This document shows positions 7,616 to 13,568 of a stretch of DNA of 19,703 bases, in pieces. A model generated the notes under the pieces. That model was not told the origin of the DNA and did no database searches. It worked only from the letters and a program-made list of their open reading frames with translations. Origin of the DNA: JAJCYE01 sp036260105 (lineage in GTDB: Bacteria; Actinomycetota; CADDZG01; JAHWKV01). Where the stretch lies: positions 1-19,703 of the forward strand of contig DATAAN010000157.1 in the NCBI GenBank assembly GCA_036260105.1. Direction: 5' to 3'. The position numbers were made by a program, and so were the translations under genes. Positions within the stretch are counted from its first letter, which is position 1. Each line of letters begins with the position of its first letter.

Positions 7616-8858
7616 TCAGGTAGAAGAGTGCTCACGGCGTCTTACCGCAACCCTCGCCGACTTCGATTTCTCGTCTTTGGAAGAAGTGGAGTGCCGGCGG
7701 CTCTATGAAAGGCTGGTCAAACTCGAAAGGGTCGTGACAGCAGCCAAGTCGCTGGCCGCCGAACGACTGGCGGAGACCAGGGGCTGGTATACGCACCGGT
7801 CGCCCGCGCACCTAATGGCCGACCTGGAGTCCCGGCCCGTGAACCGCACGGCCATGGTCCTGTCCACCGTCGAGGCCATGCACAAGCTGCCCGAAGTGGA
7901 GGCGGCGTACCGCCGCGGATCGCTCAACGACGAGCAGGCGATCGAGGTCGTTTCTGCCGCTCAGGCGGACCCGGATCAACAGACCTATCTGCTGGCGGCT
8001 GCTGAGTACGCAGAGCTTCAGCAGTTCCGTCGCGAGTGTGCCCGCGTGAGGTCCGCAGCACTGTCGGAAGACCAGCGCCAGCAGACAGCGCACCGGCGCC
8101 GTCACCTCCGGCACTGGGTGGACCCGGATGGTGCGTTCCGGCTGTCGGGTCGATTTACCGTTGTGGCCGGGGCGGAGATCCTGGCCGCCCTCGAGCCTTA
8201 CCGTCAGAAGGTCGCAGACCGGGCATCCCGGAAGGGTCGGAAGGGCAAGACAAGCGCTGACGCCGCCTTAGCTGACGCGATGGTCGACATGTGCCGGCAC
8301 GCCGCTCCTGAAGCGGACAACCCGCTACGCCCCCGGCCTCGAACGACGATTCACGTGCGGGTCGACCATTCGGCCCTTCTCCGAGGTCACGCGAGGAGCG
8401 GGGAGATCTGCGAGGTGGACGGCGCGGGGCCTGTCCCGGTGAGTCAGGTGCACGAGTGGATGCGCCAGCCGGACGCCTTTATCTACGCGCTTCTGGACGA
8501 GGGCGCCGACATCACGAGAGTTTCCAGGGTGAGCAGGAGGATTCCAGCCAAAGTCGTGTTCGCCCTACGGCAGCGGGACCCAAGCTGCGTGGTACCGGGT
8601 TGCGGCGAAACCAAAGACCTGCAGATCGATCACATTGTTCCGATCGAGCGGGGCGGCCCGACCACGCTTTACAACCTGGCCCGGCTCTGTGCCCGCCATC
8701 ACTACCTGAAGACCCACCACGGGTACCTGCTTAAGCGCCGGCTTGGGCACTGGCTATGGGAGGACCCCGGCGGAGTACCGCCTGACGAGGCGGAACTGCA
8801 GGAGGAGCTGGTCGCCTGCCGCAAATGGGCGCCGGACGCACAGCCGGCGGGCACCTAA
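7608..8858 (+). CDS. DUF222 domain HNH endonuclease (13E12-repeat-like)
   Basis: The N-terminal two-thirds (about residues 1-250) is a helical DUF222-type region. The C-terminus is an HNH nuclease module: zinc-knuckle cysteines C327 and C332, the D341-H342 pair in QIDHIVPIERGG, the NLARLC asparagine, and C361-x2-H364-H365. HNH modules cut DNA with one metal ion; the role of DUF222-HNH proteins is unproven, but they are multicopy and often damage-inducible in actinomycetes. I chose ATG 7608 (416 residues) because a -10 hexamer lies 7 bases upstream and there is no SD; ATG 7596 would add four residues. A LexA-like box covers the start. It stands alone, convergent with the operon at 8972-12260. 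I saw no flanking repeats or integrase, so there is no direct evidence that it is mobile. Confidence 0.93.
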   Translation: MFDQVEECSRRLTATLADFDFSSLEEVECRRLYERLVKLERVVTAAKSLAAERLAETRGWYTHRSPAHLMADLESRPVNRTAMVLSTVEAMHKLPEVEAAYRRGSLNDEQAIEVVSAAQADPDQQTYLLAAAEYAELQQFRRECARVRSAALSEDQRQQTAHRRRHLRHWVDPDGAFRLSGRFTVVAGAEILAALEPYRQKVADRASRKGRKGKTSADAALADAMVDMCRHAAPEADNPLRPRPRTTIHVRVDHSALLRGHARSGEICEVDGAGPVPVSQVHEWMRQPDAFIYALLDEGADITRVSRVSRRIPAKVVFALRQRDPSCVVPGCGETKDLQIDHIVPIERGGPTTLYNLARLCARHHYLKTHHGYLLKRRLGHWLWEDPGGVPPDEAELQEELVACRKWAPDAQPAGT

Positions 8859-8886
8859 CACTTCCCCTTTTAGCGACCGCCGGTGA

Positions 8887-8908
8887 GCTCCGTGGCTTAG
8901 GGCGGAGC
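8887..8908. terminator. Hairpin between convergent genes (weak terminator candidate)
   Basis: GCTCCG (8887-8892) pairs with CGGAGC (8903-8908) around a 10-base loop in the 113-base gap between the convergent HNH and metallo-hydrolase genes. There is no T-run on either side. The position fits a bidirectional terminator, but the structure alone is weak evidence. Confidence 0.25.
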
Positions 8909-8971
8909 AACGGTGAGCCGGTGGGGAGGCTGCTGACAGCCCCGGACCTGCGGCTAGCGGCAAATCAAAAC

Positions 8972-9862
8972 CTAAGTTGCGAGCTGCTTCGCCCTCTCGC
9001 TCACCAGCTCCAGCACGTCTCCGTGACTTACGAAGCGGATCTCCGTCGGCAGCGACGCCTCCTCGGCCTTCAGCTTGAAGGCGCTCAGCGGGTCCTTCAT
9101 CACCGTGTAGTCGTTGTAGTGGATGGGAACCGCCGTCTTGGGCGCCACGATCTGCAGACACCGGACGCCCTGCTCGGCGTCCATCGTCAACAGGATGCCG
9201 GCTATCCGAGTGCCGCCCAGGTGGATCAGCGCCAGGTCGATGTCCGGGTAGCGTTTCGGGATCTGCTCCAGCCGGTCGTGCAGCAGGGTGTCGCCGGTGA
9301 TGTACATCCGGTAGGTGACCCTCTGGCCCCGGAAGAACTCGAGCATGCTACCCATGACCGGCGGCAGCGCCGCTTGCAGCGGCTGCGGCGCATGCTTGCC
9401 CGGCATCGACGTGATCCGCACCCGGGAGCCCGGCCGGTGTATCCACTGGGACTCCCATGTCTCCAGGGCGATGGCGTTTCGAAACCCCTGGCGCCCCAGC
9501 TTTCTCGCGGCGTGCTGGTTGGTGATTATCGGAACGTCTTTGTCCAGGTCACGGGCCGCCACCTCGTCGAAGTGGTCCCCGTGATGATGCGACAGGACGA
9601 CGAAGTCGAGCGGCGGCAGCTGGTCGATGGTCATCGCCGGCTCCATGAGCCTCTCCGAACGCAGACCGTAGCCGAGCTTGGCGTGCTCACCCTGGTGCAG
9701 GAAGTTGGGGTCTGTCAGAAAGGTGAAGCCGCCGTAGGTAACCAGGACCGTGGCGTTGCCAATGAACTTCAGCTCTCCCGTGTCGAACTGCGGGTCCCCG
9801 CGAGCCGGCAGCTCCAGCGCCTCGGCCATCGCTAGTTCGCCGACAGGACGACCTTCATGCAC
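8972..9862 (-). CDS. UlaG-like metallo-beta-lactamase-fold hydrolase
   Basis: This is a metal-dependent hydrolase of the MBL fold, closest by eye to the UlaG/L-ascorbate-lactonase-like group. The HxHxDH metal site is H92-H93-H94-G95-D96-H97. Other expected ligands are H157 (PGKHAP), D191 (TGDT) and H248 (PIHYND); LGGTRIAGILLTMDAEQG matches the conserved late segment of this group. It is the last gene of the operon. ATG 9862 (296 residues) has AAGGAGG 8 bases upstream but overlaps the dehydrogenase by 31 bases, and that SD is also codons of the upstream gene. ATG 9829 (285 residues, 2 bases after the upstream stop) is the alternative but lacks an SD. No signal peptide is seen, so it is cytoplasmic. 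The natural substrate cannot be told. Confidence 0.93.
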   Translation of the reverse strand: MHEGRPVGELAMAEALELPARGDPQFDTGELKFIGNATVLVTYGGFTFLTDPNFLHQGEHAKLGYGLRSERLMEPAMTIDQLPPLDFVVLSHHHGDHFDEVAARDLDKDVPIITNQHAARKLGRQGFRNAIALETWESQWIHRPGSRVRITSMPGKHAPQPLQAALPPVMGSMLEFFRGQRVTYRMYITGDTLLHDRLEQIPKRYPDIDLALIHLGGTRIAGILLTMDAEQGVRCLQIVAPKTAVPIHYNDYTVMKDPLSAFKLKAEEASLPTEIRFVSHGDVLELVSERAKQLAT

Positions 9863-11013
9863 TCGTCCTCCTTGTGCTTGAAGATGTCGTAGCCGTGCGG
9901 CGCCTCGTCCAACGCCATGCGGTGGGTGATGATGAATCTCGGGTCAAGCCGGCCGGCTTCGATGTGCTCGAGCAGCGGCTTCATGTACCGGTGTACGTGG
10001 CACTGGCCCGCCTTGATGGTGAGCGACCGGTTCATGATGGCGCCGATCGGGAACTTGTCGACGAAACCGCCGTAGACGCCCACGATGGACACCGTTCCTC
10101 CGTTCTTGCAGGCAAGGATCGCCTGCCTGAGCGCGTACGGACGGTCGCTCTCGTTGCGAGCCCACTGCTTGGCCTTGTCGTAGGTGTAGACCGGCAACGA
10201 GACGTGGTGCGCCTCTAGGCCGACGGCGTCGATGCAGGCGTCGGGCCCCCGGCCTCCGGTGAGCTCCTTCAGCGCCTCACGGACGTTGGGGATCTCCTCG
10301 TAGTTGATGATCTCAGCGCCGGTGTGCTCTTTCGCCATCTCCAGCCGGTACGGGAACCGGTCGATGATGATCACCCGCTCAGCACCGAGCAGCCGGGCGC
10401 TGGCGGCGGCGAACTGCCCGACCGGGCCGGCGCCCCAGATAGCGATCACGTCGCCCGGCTTTATGTCGCACATCTCCGCCCCCATGTAGCCGGTGGGCAG
10501 GATGTCCGACAGGAACAGGACGGCCTCATCGGTCAGGTCGTCGTTCTCGATCTTCAGGGGTCCGACGTCGGCAAAGGGCACACGAGCGTACTGGGCCTGG
10601 CCCCCGGCGAAGCCGCCGGTCAGGTGGGAGTAGCCGAAAACGCCCGCCGTCGGATAGCCGAGCAGCTTCTCGGCCAGTCCGACCTGCGGGTTGGAGTTCT
10701 CGCACAGCGAGTACATCTCCGCCTGGCAAGCGTTGCATGCGCCGCACGCGATCGGGAACGGCACGACGACTCGGTCCCCAACCCTGAGGTTCTTGACGTC
10801 CTTGCCGAGCTCCACGACCTCGCCCATGAACTCGTGGCCGAGGATGTCACCCTTGCGCATCGCCGGCACGTAGCCGTCGAGCAGGTGAAGGTCTGAGCCG
10901 CAGATGGCGGTGGAGCTGATCTTCACTATGGCGTCCCGGGAGTTGAGGATCTTGGGGTCCGGGACTTCCTGCACCTCCACCTGGGTCGGTCGAATCCAGC
11001 AGTTTGCCTTCAT
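9832..11013 (-). CDS. Zinc-dependent alcohol dehydrogenase, formaldehyde-dehydrogenase-like
   Basis: This 393-residue medium-chain zinc dehydrogenase oxidises an alcohol or aldehyde with NAD(P). Catalytic zinc ligands are C38 (AICGSD) and H60-E61 (LGHEF). Structural zinc cysteines are C90, C93, C96 and C104. The dinucleotide motif is G194-A-G196-P-V-G199. The inserted segment around 115-150 (LLGYPTAGVFGYSHLTGGFAGG) is typical of the glutathione-independent formaldehyde-dehydrogenase-like branch rather than ordinary ethanol dehydrogenases. ATG at 11013 has AAAGGA 7 bases upstream. It lies 32 bases after the SRPBCC gene and overlaps or abuts the metallo-hydrolase start, consistent with one operon. 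It is cytoplasmic, and the substrate is not determinable from sequence. Aldehyde detoxification is inference. Confidence 0.95.
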   Translation of the reverse strand: MKANCWIRPTQVEVQEVPDPKILNSRDAIVKISSTAICGSDLHLLDGYVPAMRKGDILGHEFMGEVVELGKDVKNLRVGDRVVVPFPIACGACNACQAEMYSLCENSNPQVGLAEKLLGYPTAGVFGYSHLTGGFAGGQAQYARVPFADVGPLKIENDDLTDEAVLFLSDILPTGYMGAEMCDIKPGDVIAIWGAGPVGQFAAASARLLGAERVIIIDRFPYRLEMAKEHTGAEIINYEEIPNVREALKELTGGRGPDACIDAVGLEAHHVSLPVYTYDKAKQWARNESDRPYALRQAILACKNGGTVSIVGVYGGFVDKFPIGAIMNRSLTIKAGQCHVHRYMKPLLEHIEAGRLDPRFIITHRMALDEAPHGYDIFKHKEDECMKVVLSAN

Positions 11014-11045
11014 GGCGAGTCCTTTCTAAAAGAGTCCTGTCGGCG

Positions 11046-12260
11046 TCAGGGAAGCGGCTGCGCCGGGCGAGGCGTCAGCTGGCCGGGGGCGTTGGTGCCT
11101 TCCGGGCTGCCCTCGGAGCGCACGACCTCCCCGGTCTCCAAGACCTGCTTGAACCTGCGAAGGTCGTCCTTCATCTGCTGCTGCGGCTCCTCGCCGAACA
11201 TCCTCGCCACGGAGTCCCCGATGGCTCCTCCGGGCAGCTGGTAGTCGATCTCGACGATCACCTCGGTCCCGCGGTTGCCGGGCGCCGGAGCGAAGCGGAC
11301 CGACCCGGAGTTCGGAACGTCGGCATCTTCGGTCGACCTCCAGCGGATCAGCTGGTTCGGCAGGTCCTCGACGACCTCGGCGTCCCACTCGACCTTCCGC
11401 CCGAGCGGCGCCTTCGCCACCCAGTGGTAGAGGTTGTCACCACGCTTGGTGACCGATTCCAGATGGAACATGAAGGTGGGCAGGTTCTCGAACTGGTGCC
11501 AGTAGCCGTAGACATCCTCGGCCGGCTTGTTGACGGTTATCGCGGTGCGGCCCTTGAGGCCCATCCCCTCGCCGCTTCCCTTCACCGCTTGCGTGTGCTT
11601 CTTGGCCTCCATCAGGTCGAGGGCGGTCACGCCCAGCACGTTCGCCGTGGCGAAAAGCCACCTACCCTTGCGGGTGTTGGGGTTGGCGAGGGCCAGCTGG
11701 AGCAGGCCGATATCCATCACGTCCCCCGCCACGCGGGCCCAAAGCCACTCGGCCGGCTTGGGCTGCGACGTGAATATCCCCACGCCGGCACCGATCTCCC
11801 TGAGACCGATGATGCGAATCACCTGGCGCTTGCCGAGTGTGTTCTCCAGGCCGGCAATCCTGGCGACCCGACCCGGCATAAGGACCTGCGGGATGCCGAG
11901 GCCGAAGCTGAACCATCCGAGCGCCCTAGCGATCCGGCGGTCCGTCCTCGATATGCCGTCGGCCGATCTCGCCGAGGCGATGGGGGCATCGATCCACGAG
12001 CCGGGACCGCCGCGGTCCTCGGCCTTCAAGCCTGGGGTAGCGCCGTTCCGGCCGGCCACAGACTTCGCGTCGGAACCGTTGGTGCGTCCGTCGGAGGACT
12101 TCTGGGCGCCGCTGCCCGCGCCGGAGTTTCCAGTTTCCGAGGAACCCAAAGCCTCGGTTTGCGAGCCGGACTGGGCGCCGCCGTTGCCCTGCCGGTTCGG
12201 TGTGGACCCTTCGGCGTTCGCGCCCGCGCCCGGGCGTTGGAGATCAGAGTCTGGAGACAT
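11046..12260 (-). CDS. Membrane-anchored SRPBCC (polyketide cyclase/START-like) protein
   Basis: This 404-residue protein has three parts. Residues 1-100 are low-complexity Gly/Ser/Asn/Ala, probably disordered. Residues 110-218 hold about four hydrophobic helices (near 113-130, 146-164, 176-192, 200-217), implying membrane anchoring. Residues 237-376 form an SRPBCC fold, a hydrophobic ligand-binding barrel: the first strand GRTAITVNKPAEDVYGYW, middle strands HWVAKAPLGRKVEWDAEV, and the final helix QMKDDLRRFKQVLETGE. SRPBCC domains bind lipids, polyketides or aromatic compounds; whether this one is an enzyme is unclear. ATG 12260 has GGGAGGA 7 bases upstream. It is the first gene of the operon with the zinc dehydrogenase and metallo-hydrolase, suggesting it handles or senses a hydrophobic substrate for them (inference). 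The long disordered N-terminus is unusual. Confidence 0.88.
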   Translation of the reverse strand: MSPDSDLQRPGAGANAEGSTPNRQGNGGAQSGSQTEALGSSETGNSGAGSGAQKSSDGRTNGSDAKSVAGRNGATPGLKAEDRGGPGSWIDAPIASARSADGISRTDRRIARALGWFSFGLGIPQVLMPGRVARIAGLENTLGKRQVIRIIGLREIGAGVGIFTSQPKPAEWLWARVAGDVMDIGLLQLALANPNTRKGRWLFATANVLGVTALDLMEAKKHTQAVKGSGEGMGLKGRTAITVNKPAEDVYGYWHQFENLPTFMFHLESVTKRGDNLYHWVAKAPLGRKVEWDAEVVEDLPNQLIRWRSTEDADVPNSGSVRFAPAPGNRGTEVIVEIDYQLPGGAIGDSVARMFGEEPQQQMKDDLRRFKQVLETGEVVRSEGSPEGTNAPGQLTPRPAQPLP

Positions 12261-12387
12261 TGTGGGTCCTCCCGAGGTCGTGGACTTCCTTGGACTTGTT
12301 CGGGGCAGGACGGCTGAGACTCAACCGCTGCATTGCGATTTACCCGAGTTGGCCCTCGATAAACGGCTTGGGAACCCTCCAACGCAA

Positions 12388-12434
12388 AGGGTGCGCCCCG
12401 CCGGAACCCCAGACTGTCCCAGCGGGCGCACCCT
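12388..12434 (-). terminator. Strong hairpin terminator after the Ala-rich protein gene
   Basis: AGGGTGCGCCC (12388-12398) and GGGCGCACCCT (12424-12434) are perfect 11-base inverted repeats, extended inward by CGC/GCG with one bulge. On the minus strand the stem ends in CCCTTTGCGTT, a short U-rich tail. It begins 32 bases after the stop of the gene ending at 12466 and 127 bases before the SRPBCC start, so it probably separates the two minus-strand units. Confidence 0.7.
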
Positions 12435-12465
12435 CGTGCGCATGGTTGCTACCGTGAATGCGGGA

Positions 12466-13350
12466 TTAAGAGCCGAAGAATCCTCCGAAGGACCTGGCTA
12501 ATCCGGAGCCGAAGAACCCGCCGTCCTCGGAACCGCCGGGCGAGCCGCTCGGGATCCCCGGGATGCCGTTGGGAAGGCCCGGAATGCCCCCGGGAACGCC
12601 CGGAATGCCGCCGCCGGTTCCCGGAGCGTTCCCCAGCACAAGGTAGACGATGCTCATTGCCATGTCGACGGCTCCGTTCGCGAGTCCCATCGCCTGGTCG
12701 GCCGCCCCCATGGCCGCACCTGCCGCCTGCTCGGCTGCCCCGACTGCCGCCAGGGCGGCGTCGATGCCGGTGGCCGCCGCGCCGGTCGGGTCGAGCTTCG
12801 CCACCTCGCCGGTCACCGCCCGTGCCAGCCCGAGTCCCTCTTCTGTGGTCTTCTTCGCCAGTCCGGCGCACTCCCGGGCGTCGTCGGCGATGGCTCGCGC
12901 CCGGGCCACCAGGGCTTGCGCCGCTGCCGGATCGGTCACCGATGCAGCCGCCGCCACCACCTCGTCGACCTGAGCCTGGATGCCGGCCGCGCACTCCTTT
13001 GCCTTGGCTGCGGCGGCCAGGGCAGCCTTCTGCGCCTGCTCGGCCTTCTGCAGCGCAGCCTGCGCCGCCTGGAACGCCGCGTCAGCCTGACCGGCTCCGG
13101 GGAGGTCCACCGGCAGGGCCGGCACGGCCGGGATCATGGAGGCTCCGGCCAGCGCGGCCCCTCCCGCCGAAGCTGAAGCCGAAGCGGACGCCGAGTCCCA
13201 AGTCGGGCCCGCAGAGGCCGTCATGGTCATATCTGCGTCCGGACCCGCCGGAAGGACCCCGCTCGCGGCCACGCCGGTCGCGAGGCCGGCCGCCGCCAGA
13301 ACGGTGGCGAGGATCTTGCCGATCATGCCCCCAAGAAATCCACTGAACAT
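12466..13350 (-). CDS. Exported Ala-rich protein, free homologue of the anti-sigma outer domain
   Basis: I do not recognise a named family. ATG 13350 (294 residues) is chosen because AAGGAG lies 6 bases upstream and it places the hydrophobic segment at residues 4-32, either a signal peptide or a single membrane anchor. Next come a Ser-Ala repeat (53-62), an Ala/Gln-rich helical region (about 88-240) with cysteines C120 and C161, a Gly-x-Pro repeat tail (248-273) and a final FFGSGLARSFGGFFGS. Residues 103-172 align without gaps to residues 181-250 of the membrane protein at 6277-7407, with identical 41-residue cysteine spacing. The membrane exit GVAASGVLPAG also resembles GLAAAGVLPYP there. 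It is monocistronic: a terminator follows, and it diverges from aconitase across a 218-base gap. It may be a decoy, ligand or structural partner of the sigma-factor system (inference). Confidence 0.82.
   Translation of the reverse strand: MFSGFLGGMIGKILATVLAAAGLATGVAASGVLPAGPDADMTMTASAGPTWDSASASASASAGGAALAGASMIPAVPALPVDLPGAGQADAAFQAAQAALQKAEQAQKAALAAAAKAKECAAGIQAQVDEVVAAAASVTDPAAAQALVARARAIADDARECAGLAKKTTEEGLGLARAVTGEVAKLDPTGAAATGIDAALAAVGAAEQAAGAAMGAADQAMGLANGAVDMAMSIVYLVLGNAPGTGGGIPGVPGGIPGLPNGIPGIPSGSPGGSEDGGFFGSGLARSFGGFFGS
12532..12609 (-). repeat. Gly-x-Pro coding repeat in the Ala-rich protein tail
   Basis: Residues 248-273 are a run of GIP, GVP, GLP, GIP and GSP units, a short collagen-like or flexible low-complexity tail. 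It resembles, in position and Pro richness only, the Pro/Ala linker (329-343) of the homologous membrane protein at 6277-7407. Confidence 0.7.
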
Positions 13351-13385
13351 CCCTGCTCCTTTGTGTCGTAGACCGTTTCTCCGGC

Positions 13386-13395
13386 CAAGCGCTTG
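13386..13395. promoter_or_regulatory. Palindrome CAAGCGCTTG upstream of the Ala-rich protein gene
   Basis: This perfect 10-base palindrome lies 35 bases upstream of the ATG at 13350. It sits between CCGGCC (13381-13386) and GGCCGG (13422-13427), which could pair, and CTTGAG recurs at 13392 and 13414. It may be an operator or part of a folded leader. The wider gap 13351-13568 must hold both the promoter of this gene and that of aconitase, but I found no convincing -35/-10 pair for either. Confidence 0.3.
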
Positions 13396-13568
13396 AGTCC
13401 GAGCGGTAATCGACTTGAGGAGGCCGGCTGATACCACCGGCGGAGCATTTTCTGGATCGGTTATTCGGTTTGTAAGGCCGGGGTGGAGTCTGGGAACAGC
13501 CCGCTTATCGCTGTTATCTTCGGAGAAGCGATCCCTGCCGGTCTCTCCCCTATCGAAGAGGTAAAGCC

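Noticed and set aside
7608..8858. HNH gene as part of a mobile element (13E12-type repeat)
   Set aside because: I found no integrase, terminal repeats or target duplication around it; it is kept as a chromosomal gene.
13351..13437. Longer start for the exported Ala-rich protein
   Set aside because: The extra 29 residues have no SD and would bury the signal segment; ATG 13350 has a strong SD.
13492..13520. GGGAAC-N17-TATCTT as an ECF-type promoter of aconitase, perhaps controlled by the sigma factor in this window
   Set aside because: The -35 resembles ECF sites but the -10 does not fit, and no matching motif is seen before the sigma operon or the Ala-rich gene; too weak to call.
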